From contig NZ_CP061204.1 of the NCBI RefSeq assembly GCF_014621775.1, forward strand, positions 1,446,501 through 1,510,500: a stretch of 64,000 nucleotides of DNA. The letters run 5' to 3'. Positions 52,634-62,200 of the stretch are shown here, piece after piece (the stretch's first letter is position 1; every line of letters starts with the position of its first letter). A program made the position numbers and the translations under genes. The DNA comes from Stenotrophomonas sp. 169. GTDB lineage: Bacteria > Pseudomonadota > Gammaproteobacteria > Xanthomonadales > Xanthomonadaceae. A model generated the notes under the pieces. That model was not told where the DNA came from and did no database searches. It worked only from the letters and a program-made list of their open reading frames with translations.

Positions 52634-53488
52634 GTGAACAACCCGCCACGCCGCCCGCACGTCAGCCAGGTCCAGAAAGGGCTGACGCCGCATCCGCGCA
52701 TCCGCAACGTGGTGGCCGTGGGCTCTGGCAAGGGCGGGGTGGGCAAGAGCACCACGTCGGTCAACCTGGCCGTCGCGCTGCAGCAGTTGGGCGCCCGCGT
52801 CGGCCTGCTGGATGCCGACATCTATGGTCCGTCGGTGCCGGCGATGATGGGCCTGTCCGGCCGGCCGGAGAGTCCGGACAACAAGAGCATCGAGCCGCCG
52901 CGTGCATTCGGCGTGGACACGATGTCGATCGGCTACCTGATCGACGATGAGACTCCGATGATCTGGCGCGGCCCGATGGCCACCTCGGCGATGACCCAGT
53001 TCTTCAACGACACCCTGTGGGACGACCTGGACGTGCTGCTGATCGATCTGCCGCCCGGCACCGGTGACATCCAGCTCACCCTCACCCAGAAGATTCCGCT
53101 GGCCGGTGCGGTGATCGTCACCACGCCGCAGGACATCGCCACGCTCGACGCGCGCAAGGCGCTGAAGATGTTCGAGAAGGTCGAAGTCCCGGTGCTGGGT
53201 ATCGTGGAAAACATGGCCGTGCATACCTGCAGCAACTGTGGTCATGTCGAGCACCTCTTTGGAGCGGGCGGCGGCGAGAAGATGGCCGCGCAGTACGCTG
53301 TACCGTTGCTCGGCTCGTTGCCGTTGCAGATCGACATCCGCGAGCAGGGGGATGCCGGCACGCCGATCACCGCCGCGCAGCCTGATTCGACCGCTGCGCA
53401 GGCCTACCGCGTCGCCGCGACGCGCCTGCTGGAAGAGCTGGCCAAGCGTCCGCGGGCCTCGATTCCGATCCTGTCCTCGCTGGTCTGA
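52634..53488 (+). CDS. apbC: Iron-sulfur cluster carrier protein ApbC/Mrp
   Basis: A 284-residue P-loop ATPase of the Mrp/NBP35 family that carries and transfers Fe-S clusters in the cytoplasm. The deviant Walker A G-K-G-G-V-G-K-S-T lies at residues 32-40, followed by L-L-D-A-D-I-Y-G-P-S and L-I-D-L-P-P-G-T-G-D. The cluster-binding CxxC is present as C-S-N-C near residue 200. The N-terminal DUF59 domain of longer Mrp proteins is absent. A GTG at 52634 fits the short N-terminus and has GGAG upstream. It is followed after 111 bp by dcd, the apbC-dcd order common in this group. Confidence 0.93.
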   Translation: MNNPPRRPHVSQVQKGLTPHPRIRNVVAVGSGKGGVGKSTTSVNLAVALQQLGARVGLLDADIYGPSVPAMMGLSGRPESPDNKSIEPPRAFGVDTMSIGYLIDDETPMIWRGPMATSAMTQFFNDTLWDDLDVLLIDLPPGTGDIQLTLTQKIPLAGAVIVTTPQDIATLDARKALKMFEKVEVPVLGIVENMAVHTCSNCGHVEHLFGAGGGEKMAAQYAVPLLGSLPLQIDIREQGDAGTPITAAQPDSTAAQAYRVAATRLLEELAKRPRASIPILSSLV

Positions 53489-53599
53489 CGGCCGCTGGCC
53501 GCCAGAACGGCGCGCGAGCGGCCGCTGGTCGTCACCCCGTGGCCGCAGCTGTAGAATCAGGCCCCGGGTTATTGCCTCCCTCCCCAGCCAGGATCAAGC

Positions 53600-54172
53600 A
53601 TGAGCATCAAGAGTGACCGTTGGATCCGCCGCATGTCCGAGCAGCACGGCATGATCGAGCCGTTCGAAGCCGGGCAGGTCAAGCAGGCCAACGGCGAGCG
53701 CATCGTCAGCTACGGCACCTCGAGCTATGGCTACGACGTGCGCTGCTCGCGCGAGTTCAAGGTGTTCACCAACATCAACTCCACCATCGTCGACCCCAAG
53801 CACTTCGATCCGAAGAGCTTCGTCGACGTGGTGGCCGATGAGTGCATCATTCCGCCGAACAGCTTCGCGCTCGCACGTACCGTGGAGTTCTTCCGCATTC
53901 CACGCGACACGTTGGTCGTCTGCCTGGGCAAGAGCACGTACGCGCGCTGCGGCATCATCGTCAACGTGACCCCGCTGGAGCCGGAGTGGGAAGGGCACGT
54001 GACGCTGGAATTCAGCAACACCACGCCGTTGCCCGCACGCATCTACGCCAATGAAGGCGTGGCACAGATGCTGTTCTTCCAGGCCGACCAGGACGATGTC
54101 TGCGAGACCTCGTACAAGGATCGCGGCGGCAAGTATCAGGGCCAGACCGGTGTGACGCTGCCGCGCACCTGA
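53600..54172 (+). CDS. dcd: dCTP deaminase
   Basis: A 190-residue enzyme that deaminates dCTP to dUTP, the first step of the main dTMP route in many Proteobacteria. Conserved motifs are S-S-Y-G-Y-D-V-R near residue 40, [10 protein letters not shown] at about 90, G-K-S-T-Y-A-R-C-G at about 110, and the catalytic-Glu region H-V-T-L-E-F-S-N at about 133. The C-terminal [10 protein letters not shown] is also conserved. The length matches E. coli Dcd (193). It is followed by a perfect 11-base hairpin. Confidence 0.96.
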   Translation: MSIKSDRWIRRMSEQHGMIEPFEAGQVKQANGERIVSYGTSSYGYDVRCSREFKVFTNINSTIVDPKHFDPKSFVDVVADECIIPPNSFALARTVEFFRIPRDTLVVCLGKSTYARCGIIVNVTPLEPEWEGHVTLEFSNTTPLPARIYANEGVAQMLFFQADQDDVCETSYKDRGGKYQGQTGVTLPRT

Positions 54173-54180
54173 TCAACGTC

Positions 54181-54207
54181 GCATGCCGACCGGCCAGGTC
54201 GGCATGC
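54181..54207. terminator. Hairpin after dcd
   Basis: A perfect stem with arms GCATGCCGACC and GGTCGGCATGC around a five-base loop, eight bases after the dcd stop and 15 bases from the convergent small gene stop. It has no clear T run, so it may be a stability element or a rho-assisted end. Confidence 0.7.
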
Positions 54208-54222
54208 GCGCGATCCGCGCAG

Positions 54223-54390
54223 TTACTTGCCGCGGCCGAACAGCATCCCGATGCCGACCGCCACCAGGCCCACGGGCCACCACGTGGCAAGCAGGCGGGT
54301 GAAGTTCATGTTGGTCCAACCGAGGTTGGTGGCGAGCATGAACAGCCCGACCAGGATCAGCAGGATGGCGGCGACTAGATTGAAACGCAT
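54223..54390 (-). CDS. Small two-helix membrane protein (DUF5668/LiaI-like)
   Basis: A 55-residue gene read directly from the sequence. It starts M-R-F-N-L-V-A-A-I-L-L-I-L-V-G and ends G-I-G-M-L-F-G-R-G-K. Two hydrophobic segments (about 4-20 and 36-51) surround a short N-L-G-W-T-N-M-N-F loop followed by T-W-W-P-V-G-L. A W-P-x-x-L/I hairpin of this type recalls the LiaI/LiaF transmembrane region (DUF5668). The frame is intact with ATG and TAA, and lies upstream of the HIT gene's stop in a convergent position to dcd. Function is unknown. Confidence 0.72.
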   Translation of the reverse strand: MRFNLVAAILLILVGLFMLATNLGWTNMNFTRLLATWWPVGLVAVGIGMLFGRGK

Positions 54391-54406
54391 CGGGGTCTGC
54401 TAACGC

Positions 54407-54829
54407 TCAAGGGTGGGGCGGATATCCTAGCTTGTCCTTCCAGTGCAGGACACGTTGTTCCAGCACCTCCGGAGCGAAACGATGTGCTTCGCCGTGGCCC
54501 CACACCGGTGCCGGCCATGCCGGATCGCCTTCATGGCGCCCGATCACATGGAAATGCAGCTGCGGCACGATGTTGCCAAGCGCACCGATGTTGATCTTCT
54601 GCACCCCGTCTTCGACCTTCAGCGCCTTGGATACCCGGTTGAGCTCGGTGCGCAGCTTGTCCTGCTGCTCGCCATCCAGGTCGATCCATTCGGTGACCCC
54701 GGGCAGGCGCGGCACCAACAGCAGCCAAGGGTAACGTTCATCATTCATCAACCGGATCTGCGACAACGGCCCCTCGGCGACCAGTACGCTGTCGTTGGCC
54801 AGGCGCGAATGCAGTTCGAAATCACTCAT
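54407..54829 (-). CDS. HIT-domain nucleotide hydrolase/transferase family protein
   Basis: A 140-residue cytoplasmic protein of the histidine-triad superfamily. The core motif reads P-Q-L-H-F-H-V-I-G-R near residue 95; compared with HxHxHxx the third His is replaced by Gly, as in several bacterial HIT-like proteins annotated as diadenosine tetraphosphate hydrolase-like. N-D-E-R-Y-P-W-L-L-L-V-P-R near residue 29 is the other family landmark. Substrate unknown. It overlaps the dienelactone hydrolase gene by four bases, so the two are translationally coupled. Confidence 0.9.
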   Translation of the reverse strand: MSDFELHSRLANDSVLVAEGPLSQIRLMNDERYPWLLLVPRLPGVTEWIDLDGEQQDKLRTELNRVSKALKVEDGVQKINIGALGNIVPQLHFHVIGRHEGDPAWPAPVWGHGEAHRFAPEVLEQRVLHWKDKLGYPPHP

Positions 54830-55500
54830 CCAAGATGCTCCTTGAAGAATTTCAGGGTGCGGTCCAGCGCCAGGGCGGCGCTGTCTGGATCATACGCATG
54901 TCCGACGTCCCGGTTGAAGCCGTGGTCGGCCGGGTACACGAAGGTCTCCATTCTGGGCAGCTTCTCGCGGTGGGCGGCAATGGCCTCCGGCGGGATGCTC
55001 TTGTCCTGTGCGCCGAAGTGGAACATCACCGGTGCCTTGGGGACTTCATCCAGGAACTGCACGTTGCGGGCGCCGTAGTAGCTGACCGACGGCAGGCCCA
55101 GCCGCAGCGCGGCGAGCAGGGCGATGCTGCCACCCCAGCAATAGCCGACCGTGCCCACTTTGCCATGCACGGCCAGCCGGCTGGCCGCGGCGCGGACCAG
55201 CACCAGTGACTTCTCCACACCGACGGCGTCCACCTTTTCCAACCCGGCCTTCACGCCGTCACCGTCGTAGGGCAGCTCGACCGGCGGGGCGTCCGCGTCA
55301 TCGCTGAGCAGGTCGAAGAATGACGGCGCGAGGACCGCGTAGCCCTCGGCGGCAAAGCGTTCAGCGACCGAGCGCATGTGCGGGTTCACCCCGAAGATTT
55401 CCTGGATGACCACCAGGCCGCCACGGGGCGTGCCTTCCGGCAGGACTTCCCAGGCGCGTGCCTTGCCGTGGTGAGTATCAAGGTTGATCCAGTTGCCCAT
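54826..55500 (-). CDS. Dienelactone hydrolase family protein
   Basis: A 224-residue cytoplasmic alpha/beta hydrolase. The catalytic triad of the dienelactone hydrolase family is visible: Cys121 in V-G-Y-C-W-G-G, Asp in G-A-Q-D-K-S-I-P (about 170) and His in P-A-D-H-G-F-N-R-D (about 199). The conserved E-I-F-G-V-N motif lies near residue 38. Members cleave lactones or thioesters; no ring-cleavage genes lie nearby, so a catabolic role is not supported here. The ATG at 55500 gives the usual N-terminus; a start six codons upstream is possible. It is coupled to the HIT gene by ATGA. Confidence 0.93.
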   Translation of the reverse strand: MGNWINLDTHHGKARAWEVLPEGTPRGGLVVIQEIFGVNPHMRSVAERFAAEGYAVLAPSFFDLLSDDADAPPVELPYDGDGVKAGLEKVDAVGVEKSLVLVRAAASRLAVHGKVGTVGYCWGGSIALLAALRLGLPSVSYYGARNVQFLDEVPKAPVMFHFGAQDKSIPPEAIAAHREKLPRMETFVYPADHGFNRDVGHAYDPDSAALALDRTLKFFKEHLG

Positions 55501-55577
55501 GGTGCGAGGCCTCTTCAATAGGGTTGGCGCACCATTATCCGCTTCGGCGGCGTAAGCGGGCTGTCAGCAGCGACCGG

Positions 55578-55817
55578 TCAGCGGCATCCGAGGTGCTGGG
55601 GCTGCTTGCCCTGTGCCCGCAGGTCGTCCAGAAAGACTTCAAACTTCGCCATGGCCGCCTGAAGGCTGCTTTCCAGGTACTCCACCCGGCGCACGACGGG
55701 CTGGCCGTTCTCGTACACCCGGTAGGAACAGGTGTAGTACGTGTCTCCCGCACGGGCTGCCGAAGCGGCTGTGGTCAGCAGAAGGAGGGTGAGGCAGGTC
55801 GCGGCGATGCGTGTCAT
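55578..55817 (-). CDS. Small secreted protein with two cysteines, function unknown
   Basis: A 79-residue protein. Residues 1-23 are a signal peptide ending S-A-A-R-A-G. The mature part has a [15 protein letters not shown] segment, an amphipathic helix and a final C-R, so an N- to C-terminal disulfide is possible. The family is not recognised. The ATG at 55817 has GAGG at the right distance; an in-frame ATG six codons upstream is less favoured. It stands alone between the dienelactone hydrolase and the divergent rimO. Confidence 0.72.
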   Translation of the reverse strand: MTRIAATCLTLLLLTTAASAARAGDTYYTCSYRVYENGQPVVRRVEYLESSLQAAMAKFEVFLDDLRAQGKQPQHLGCR

Positions 55818-56074
55818 CGGGGAGTCCTCTTGCATGCCGGCACCGGGCCGGTCCGGCGCGGGCGGATGATCGCCCTGGCAGCTTCATGCTGGGATCGACC
55901 GGGCAGCATGCATATGAGGATTGCTGCAGAAATGAGGCCGGGGCACCCATTGTCTTCATCCCGTCATGCCCTGCCGCCCGGCTCAGGGTTCAGGCGCCGG
56001 CGGCTGGCCCGGTATACTTGCCCGATCCAGGCCCCCAGGCCACGCCCGGCCCAGGCCCCCAGAGTCCCCGATCC

Positions 56075-57448
56075 ATGTCCCAGCTGAACCCCAAAGTCGG
56101 CTTCGTCAGCCTTGGCTGCCCGAAGGCCCTCGTCGATTCCGAACGCATCCTCACCCAGTTGCGGGTGGAGGGGTACGACATCGTGCCGACCTACGACGCC
56201 GCCGACGTAGTGGTGGTCAATACCTGTGGCTTCATCGATTCGGCAGTGGCCGAGTCGCTCGACGCCATCGGTGAGGCCATGAATGCCAACGGCAAGGTGA
56301 TCGTCACCGGCTGCCTGGGCAAGCGCCCCGAACAGATCCGCGCGGCGTATCCGGACGTGCTGGCCGTGTCCGGTCCGCAGGACTACCAGAGCGTGATGGA
56401 AGCGGTGCATGCGGCGATTCCGCCACGCCACAACCCCTTCGTGGACCTGGTGCCGGATTACGGCATCAAATTGACGCCGCGCCACTACGCCTATCTGAAG
56501 ATCTCCGAGGGCTGCAACCACCATTGCAGTTTCTGCATCATTCCGTCGATGCGCGGCAAGCTGGTCTCGCGGCCGGTGGATGAGGTGCTGCGCGAGGCCG
56601 AGCGGCTGGTGCGGGGTGGCGTGCGCGAACTGCTGGTGGTCTCGCAGGACACCTCGGCCTACGGCGTGGATGTGAAGTACGCCGAGCGGATGTGGCGTGA
56701 CAAGGCTTACCAGACGCGCATGAAGTCGCTCTGCGAAGGCTTGTCCGAACTCGATGCCTGGGTGCGGATGCACTATGTCTACCCGTATCCGCACGTGGAC
56801 GACATGGTGCCGCTGATGGCGGAAAACCGCATCCTGCCCTACCTGGATATCCCGTTCCAGCACGCCAGTCCGCGCATCCTGCGCCTGATGAAGCGCCCGG
56901 GTGCCGTGGAAAAGACCCTCGAACGCGTGCAGAACTGGCGCCGCATCGCGCCGGACATCACCGTGCGGTCGACCTTCATCGTGGGCTTCCCCGGTGAGAC
57001 CGAGGCGGAGTTCGAAGAACTGCTGTCCTTCCTGGACGAGGCGCAGCTGGACCGTGTCGGTGCGTTCGCGTACTCGCCGGTGGAAGGCGCGACCGCCAAC
57101 AACCTGCCTGATCCAGTGCCGGAAGAGGTGAAGCAGGAGCGTCTGGCGCGTTTCATGGAGAAGCAGGCACAGATTTCCGCGTCGCGGCTGGAGGCCAAGA
57201 TCGGCACTGTGCAGCAATGCCTGGTAGACGCCATTGAAGGCGACATCGCGGTGGCCCGCTCCAAGGCCGATGCACCGGAGATCGATGGACTGGTGCATAT
57301 CCAGAACGCCGACGAGGTGACCCTGCGGGTGGGCGATTTCGTCGACGTGGAGATCACCGAAAGCGATGAGCATGATCTGTACGGCGACGCGCTGCCGCCG
57401 GCGGCCGTGCCTGCCGCACGCAAGTCGCTCGACCTGAAGATGCTGTGA
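56075..57448 (+). CDS. rimO: Ribosomal protein S12 methylthiotransferase
   Basis: A 457-residue radical-SAM enzyme that methylthiolates Asp89 of ribosomal protein S12. The UPF0004 domain (1-130) has the three auxiliary-cluster cysteines (S-L-G-C-P-K, N-T-C-G-F-I and T-G-C-L-G-K). The radical-SAM motif C147-N-H-H-C151-S-F-C154 and the following I-P-S-M-R-G-K are intact, and a C-terminal TRAM domain (about 380-445) completes the enzyme. The ATG at 56075 gives the usual M-S-Q-x-N-P-K-V-G-F start; an open frame upstream of it is non-coding. Confidence 0.96.
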   Translation: MSQLNPKVGFVSLGCPKALVDSERILTQLRVEGYDIVPTYDAADVVVVNTCGFIDSAVAESLDAIGEAMNANGKVIVTGCLGKRPEQIRAAYPDVLAVSGPQDYQSVMEAVHAAIPPRHNPFVDLVPDYGIKLTPRHYAYLKISEGCNHHCSFCIIPSMRGKLVSRPVDEVLREAERLVRGGVRELLVVSQDTSAYGVDVKYAERMWRDKAYQTRMKSLCEGLSELDAWVRMHYVYPYPHVDDMVPLMAENRILPYLDIPFQHASPRILRLMKRPGAVEKTLERVQNWRRIAPDITVRSTFIVGFPGETEAEFEELLSFLDEAQLDRVGAFAYSPVEGATANNLPDPVPEEVKQERLARFMEKQAQISASRLEAKIGTVQQCLVDAIEGDIAVARSKADAPEIDGLVHIQNADEVTLRVGDFVDVEITESDEHDLYGDALPPAAVPAARKSLDLKML

Positions 57449-57556
57449 CCCTGTCGGGCCCCGGGGGCGTCGTGCGTGGCAACGAGTGACTGTCACGCTG
57501 TGGCGCCAGACGGGCCGCGTCGGCGCTTCGTTGCCCCGCAGCGACAGGACGTGGAT

Positions 57557-58384
57557 ATGTCCTGCTTTGCGCACCCGCTGTTCGACGCGGTGCGCGCATA
57601 CGGCGATCTACTGACCGCACGTGACTGGCCAGCGATCGATGGTCTTGCCAACCGTCTGCTGCTGCCCGGCAAGCATCTTGTCCCGCAGGATGAGAGGCTG
57701 CTGGCCGATGGCCTGCACTATGAGTGCCGCATTGCCGAGCGCGGGCAGATCGCGACCCGCGCGGAAAACTGGCATGACCTGTTCAATGCCTTGGTCTGGG
57801 CGCGCTACCCGGCCATCAAACTTGCCCTCAACGCGTGCCAGTGCATGCACATTGCGGCCATGGGGGCCAGCCAGCGCAATCGCGCGCAGGCCGCGCTGAC
57901 CCAGTTCGACGAAACGGGCGTGATCGTCCGGGTGCGCGACGCTGCGGTGATGGCAGCGTGGAATGCGCACGATTGGCAGGGTCTGTTTGTCCAGCACGCT
58001 GGATCGTGGCGTAACGGCGACATCAGCGTGGTTGCGGTGATCGGCCACGCGCTGATGGAGCAGGCGCTGCTGCCGGGCCGTCTGCTGGTCGGCAAATGCG
58101 TGGTGGTGCAAGGCGAGGAGGATGCGATGTGCGTCGACGCGGTGGCGCAGGCGATCGGGCATCAGGACGTCCTGACAGACCCCCTGCAACTGCGGCCCCT
58201 GCCGTTGGCCGGGATTCCCGGATGGCATGCCCCGCAGGACGTCGGATTCTATCGCCAGGCAGCGTATTTCCGACCGCTGCGCGACGGCCGTGTCTACCCG
58301 CTCCCGGTAGAGCCGCAGGTAGAGCCGCCGGTAGAGCCGACTTCAGTCGGCTGCATTTCACGCGGTGCAAAGGCAGCCGACTGA
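57557..58384 (+). CDS. DUF3025 family protein with REP-encoded C-terminus
   Basis: A 275-residue protein of the DUF3025 family, recognised by the central E-N-W-H-D-L-F-N-A-L-V-W-A-R-Y-P-A-I-K motif and the following N-x-x-Q-C region; function unknown. The ATG at 57557 follows an AGGA ribosome-binding site. The last 25 or so residues (P-V-E-P-Q-V-E-P-P-V-E-P-T-S-V-G) are not part of the family: they are the translation of partial and complete copies of the GTAGAGCCGACT REP, and the stop TGA is inside the REP's second arm. The original gene probably ended earlier and was extended by REP insertion or loss of its stop. Confidence 0.85.
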   Translation: MSCFAHPLFDAVRAYGDLLTARDWPAIDGLANRLLLPGKHLVPQDERLLADGLHYECRIAERGQIATRAENWHDLFNALVWARYPAIKLALNACQCMHIAAMGASQRNRAQAALTQFDETGVIVRVRDAAVMAAWNAHDWQGLFVQHAGSWRNGDISVVAVIGHALMEQALLPGRLLVGKCVVVQGEEDAMCVDAVAQAIGHQDVLTDPLQLRPLPLAGIPGWHAPQDVGFYRQAAYFRPLRDGRVYPLPVEPQVEPPVEPTSVGCISRGAKAAD

Positions 58385-58430
58385 AGTCGGCTCTACCCAT
58401 CGGCTCTACCCATCGGCTCTACCCATCGGC
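58330..58430. repeat. REP inverted pair plus 13-bp tandem repeats overlapping the DUF3025 3' end
   Basis: An inverted pair of GTAGAGCCGACT palindromes (58330-58397, arms separated by about 25 bases) is followed by three copies of CGGCTCTACCCAT (58389-58427). Fragments of the same head, GTAGAGCCGC, are repeated at 58307-58330 inside the coding frame. The block separates the convergent DUF3025 and greB genes. Confidence 0.88.
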
Positions 58431-58442
58431 CAACCGTCGGTG

Positions 58443-58949
58443 TCAGACGCTGTTGTACGCGACCGATACGATCACGAAGCCGTGCCGGCCCCCGGGCAGG
58501 TCGACTTCGAACTCGTCGTCGACGCGCTTCTTCAACAGGGCGCGGGCCAAGGGCGAATCAATGCTGATCCAGCCGGTGCTGGCGTCGGTTTCGTCCGGGC
58601 CGACAATGCGGTGCCGACGCACTTCGCCGCTGTCCACGTTCTCCAGTTCCACCCACGCGCCGAAGAAGACCGCCTGTGGGTCGCTGGGTTCACCGTCGAC
58701 CACGCGCAGGGCTTCCAGTCGCTTGCTCAGGTACCGCACGCGCCGGTCGATCTCGCCGAGCTGCTTCTTGCGGTACGTGTATTCGGCGTTCTCCGAACGA
58801 TCGCCTTCAGCGGCGGCCGCCGCCAGGGCCCGCACCACCTCCGGGCGGCGTACCCGCCACAGGTCGTCCAGCTCTGCTTTCAGGCGCGCATGGCCGCTGG
58901 AGGTGATCAACGCAGTACTTTTCTCTGCCGGTGGACGCCAACGCGACAT
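58443..58949 (-). CDS. greB: Transcription elongation factor GreB
   Basis: A 168-residue GreA/GreB protein that inserts its coiled coil into the RNA polymerase secondary channel to stimulate cleavage of backtracked RNA. The N-terminal coiled coil includes the acidic tip D-R-S-E-N-A-E-Y, with [14 protein letters not shown] typical of GreB rather than GreA. The C-terminal FKBP-like domain ends F-V-I-V-S-V-A-Y. The stop is three codons after this. It is co-transcribed with the HerA-like ATPase gene: the kinase-free pair overlaps by one base. Confidence 0.94.
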   Translation of the reverse strand: MSRWRPPAEKSTALITSSGHARLKAELDDLWRVRRPEVVRALAAAAAEGDRSENAEYTYRKKQLGEIDRRVRYLSKRLEALRVVDGEPSDPQAVFFGAWVELENVDSGEVRRHRIVGPDETDASTGWISIDSPLARALLKKRVDDEFEVDLPGGRHGFVIVSVAYNSV

Positions 58950-60454
58950 CAGCGCTTGCCGCCGAAGATGCCACCGAGAATCCCGCGTACGATCTGGTTG
59001 CCCAGCTTGGTGCCGACGGTCCGCGTGGTCTGTTTGGCCATGGTCTCGATCATGCCTTGGCGGCGTTTGGTGCCGAAGATGGCGTCCTTGATGGTCTGGC
59101 CGAAGCCGCCGCCCTGGGCGTCATCCTGTTCGCGCGTGCGGGCCTTGGGCGCGTCGGTCGTTTCCACGGTTTTCTGCGCCCGCTGTGCCAGCCGTTCCGC
59201 TGCCGATTCGCGGTTGATGGCAGTGTCATAGCGCGTCCCGACCGGACTGCCTGCACGCACCTGCGCACGTTCCGTGTCGGTCACCGGCCCCATCCGGCAG
59301 CGGGGTGGGGCGATCAGGGTCTGCTGCACCGGCATCGGAATGCCTTTGTCCTGCAGCGTGGACACCAGCGCTTCACCGGTGCCGAGCGAGGCAAGGACGC
59401 GCGCCACGTCCAGCTTCGGATTGGGAACGAACGTCTCTGCGGCGGTCTTGACCGCCTTCTGGTCGCGCGGGGTAAAGGCGCGCAGCGCATGCTGCACCCG
59501 GTTGCCCAGCTGGCCCAGGATGTTGGCGGGCACGTCGTCGGGGAACTGGGAACAGAAGTACACACCGACCCCCTTGGAACGGATCAGCCGCACCACCTGC
59601 TCGATACGCTGCACCAGGGACGACGGTGCGTCGTTGAACAGCAGGTGCGCCTCGTCGAAGATGAAGACCAGCTTCGGCTTCTCCAGGTCGCCCACTTCCG
59701 GCAGCGTTTCAAACAGCTCCGACAGCAACCACAGCAGGAAGGTGGAATACAGCCTGGGCTTGAGCACCAGCTGGTCCGCTGCAAGGATGCCGATCACGCC
59801 GCGTCCGTCATGGTTGACCCGCATGAGGTCAGCCAGTTCCAGTGCCGGTTCGCCGAAGAACGCTTCACCGCCGTCCTGGGACAGGCGTAGCAGCGCGCGT
59901 TGGATCGCCGCGACCGACTGCGCGCTGACCAGGCCGTATTCGGTGGAGATGTCCTTGCGTTCTTCAGCAACCAGGCCAAGCAGGGCGCGCAGGTCATCCA
60001 TGTCCAACAGCAGCAACCCGCGGTCATCGGCCAGCTTGAACACGATATCCATCACGCCGGACTGGGTGTCACTCAGTTCCAGGATCCGTGACAGCAGGGT
60101 CGGCCCCATTTCGCTGATGGTGGTGCGCACCGGGTGCCCCAGCTTGCCGTACAGGTCCCAGAAGATGGCCGGACTGGCCGCCGGTGCGTAGTCGGCCACG
60201 CCGATCTGCGCCGCGCGCTGCAGCAGGGCATCACCGCCGGCCCCGGCAACCGCCAAGCCGGATACGTCGCCTTTTACGTCCGCCATGAATACCGGAACGC
60301 CGATGCGCGAGAAGCCCTCGGCCAGCGTCATCAAGGTGACGGTCTTGCCGGTACCGGTAGCGCCGGCGACCAGGCCATGGCGATTGCCCAGTTTCGGCAA
60401 CAGGGTGACCGCTATGTCGTCGGTGATGCCGTTGCCGAGCAGAATCGGGTCCAT
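58949..60454 (-). CDS. HerA-like P-loop ATPase (DUF853, YjgR family)
   Basis: A 501-residue FtsK/HerA-superfamily ATPase of the DUF853 group. Walker A is G-A-T-G-T-G-K-T near residue 33 with the family's V-T-L-M-T-L-A-E, and Walker B is [12 protein letters not shown] at about 265. The segment [21 protein letters not shown] near residue 305 is strongly conserved in YjgR. The C-terminal 100 residues are basic with Lys/Arg/Gly runs. The biological role is not established. It precedes greB, overlapping by one base, so the two are co-transcribed. Confidence 0.92.
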   Translation of the reverse strand: MDPILLGNGITDDIAVTLLPKLGNRHGLVAGATGTGKTVTLMTLAEGFSRIGVPVFMADVKGDVSGLAVAGAGGDALLQRAAQIGVADYAPAASPAIFWDLYGKLGHPVRTTISEMGPTLLSRILELSDTQSGVMDIVFKLADDRGLLLLDMDDLRALLGLVAEERKDISTEYGLVSAQSVAAIQRALLRLSQDGGEAFFGEPALELADLMRVNHDGRGVIGILAADQLVLKPRLYSTFLLWLLSELFETLPEVGDLEKPKLVFIFDEAHLLFNDAPSSLVQRIEQVVRLIRSKGVGVYFCSQFPDDVPANILGQLGNRVQHALRAFTPRDQKAVKTAAETFVPNPKLDVARVLASLGTGEALVSTLQDKGIPMPVQQTLIAPPRCRMGPVTDTERAQVRAGSPVGTRYDTAINRESAAERLAQRAQKTVETTDAPKARTREQDDAQGGGFGQTIKDAIFGTKRRQGMIETMAKQTTRTVGTKLGNQIVRGILGGIFGGKR

Positions 60455-60588
60455 GGTCCAGCCTCTCTGATGAATACGCGCAATGTACGCGCAATGTTAA
60501 CGGGCCGCGCCGCGCTGTCGTTGCCCGGGTTGCCCCGACCTTGGCGGCACCGCTACTCTGCCCGTCTGATCCGCACACAGTGCCAAAA

Positions 60589-62193
60589 ATGCCCGTTCCT
60601 GTCCTGCTTGCTCGTGCCTTGCCCGTCCTGGCGCTCGCCAGCCTGCTGGTTGCCGTCCCCGACGCCCATGCGCAGCGTGTATCCAACCGTGACCGGGCCA
60701 AGGCCGATGCGCTGCAGCAGCGCATGGGCGTGGCCGAGAAACGCTACACCGACGCGCTGCTGCGCGTGGCCAATGCCGATCCCAAGGGGGCTGCCGAAGC
60801 CGATGCGGCACTGGAAGACATGGAGGACGTGCTGAGCGCATGCGTGGCGCAGAAGGGCTGCCAGATGAGCAACCTGCTGGCGACCTACAAGCGGCTGCTC
60901 AAGCGGGATGCCGATGCGGAAGGCGAGGACAGCGTGGCCGACGAGGCGGGTGACACCTTGCAGGCCGACCCTGACCACATCGGGCCGCTGGCCGCCGACG
61001 TGCCCGAGGCGGCGCGTGCCGCCGCCCTGCTCAACGACAAGCGCCACGCCTTCGACAGCATGGTGGAGTACAACCCGGCCATCCAGGCCGGCATCCGCCG
61101 TTGGCTCACCGACATGCGCCCCGCGTTGCTGACCAGCTACGAGAATTACCAGAACGTGCGCGCGGTCATGTGGCCGGAGTGGGAGAAGCGCGGTCTGCCC
61201 GAGGCGCTGCTGTTCGGCATCATGGCCAAGGAATCCAACGGGCGCGTGCATGCGTCATCGCGTGCGGGCGCTGCCGGGTTGATGCAGTTCATGCCGGCTA
61301 CCGGTCGGCGGTTCGGACTGGGCCCGGATGGCACCGGCTTCGATACCCGGTTCGATGCGCGCAGCGCGGCTGAAGCCAGCGCGACCTACCTCAATGAGCG
61401 CATGCGCCAGCTCAACAACAATATCGAGCTGTCGCTGGCAGGCTACAACGGCGGGGAAGGGCGCGCGCTGCGTGTGTTCCGCCAGGGCGGTGGTCAGAGC
61501 TTCTGGGTGGACAGCGTGTACAGCGAGTTCCCGGCAGAAACCAAAGACTACGTGCCGATGGTGATCGCGGCGGCCTGGATCTTCCTGCATCCGCAGCAGT
61601 ACGGCGTCGAGTTCCCGAAGGTCAACGCACAGCCGGCCACGGTGCGCCTGGCCAAGTCGACGACGATCTACGAGCTGACCATCTGCCTGGGTAGCCAAGG
61701 CACGCGTGATGGCTACATGCGGACGCTGCGCAACCTCAACCCGCGCTACGAGGCGGACGGCTGGATCCCGGCCGGTACGCTGATCAATGCCACCACCCGC
61801 ATCGCTGGTCTGTACACGCGCAACTGCGTCAGCGGCCCGCGTGCCGACCTGGCGCGTACGCTGATCACCGCCGATCTCAATGCGGCGATCGTGCGTCCCA
61901 GCGCAGCCAGCTTCACCGGCAGCGTGGCGGTGGGGGGCGTGGTGCCGGTGGCGGCTGCGGAAGCGAGCGTGGTCGGCACGGCGCCGGCCGCCCCGGTGGT
62001 CGCACCGCGTCCTGCCGCAGCGCGCCCGCAGCCGGTGCGCACCCACAAGGTGGGAAAGGGCGACACGCTTGGCAGGATCGCGGCGAAGTTCCGCTGCGAT
62101 GTGCCGACGCTGGCCCGCGCGAATGGGCTGAAAGCGCCCGCGTACAGCCTGCGCCAAGGCCAGACGTTGAAGCTGCAGGGCTGTGGCAACTGA
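60589..62193 (+). CDS. Lytic murein transglycosylase with SLT and LysM domains (MltD-like)
   Basis: A 534-residue cell-wall lytic transglycosylase. The signal peptide ends D-A-H-A-Q. A charged helical region (about 30-160) precedes the SLT/GH23 domain, with the catalytic Glu215 in M-A-K-E-S-N-G-R-V and the A-G-L-M-Q-F-M-P-A-T-G motif, and A-G-Y-N-G-G-E-G at about 290. After an Ala/Val/Pro-rich linker one C-terminal LysM domain (about 485-530, V-G-K-G-D-T-L-G-R-I-A) binds peptidoglycan. E. coli MltD is similar but is a lipoprotein with two LysM repeats, so the subfamily is tentative. The ATG at 60589 begins the signal peptide. Confidence 0.92.
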   Translation: MPVPVLLARALPVLALASLLVAVPDAHAQRVSNRDRAKADALQQRMGVAEKRYTDALLRVANADPKGAAEADAALEDMEDVLSACVAQKGCQMSNLLATYKRLLKRDADAEGEDSVADEAGDTLQADPDHIGPLAADVPEAARAAALLNDKRHAFDSMVEYNPAIQAGIRRWLTDMRPALLTSYENYQNVRAVMWPEWEKRGLPEALLFGIMAKESNGRVHASSRAGAAGLMQFMPATGRRFGLGPDGTGFDTRFDARSAAEASATYLNERMRQLNNNIELSLAGYNGGEGRALRVFRQGGGQSFWVDSVYSEFPAETKDYVPMVIAAAWIFLHPQQYGVEFPKVNAQPATVRLAKSTTIYELTICLGSQGTRDGYMRTLRNLNPRYEADGWIPAGTLINATTRIAGLYTRNCVSGPRADLARTLITADLNAAIVRPSAASFTGSVAVGGVVPVAAAEASVVGTAPAAPVVAPRPAAARPQPVRTHKVGKGDTLGRIAAKFRCDVPTLARANGLKAPAYSLRQGQTLKLQGCGN

Positions 62194-62200
62194 CGTGCCC

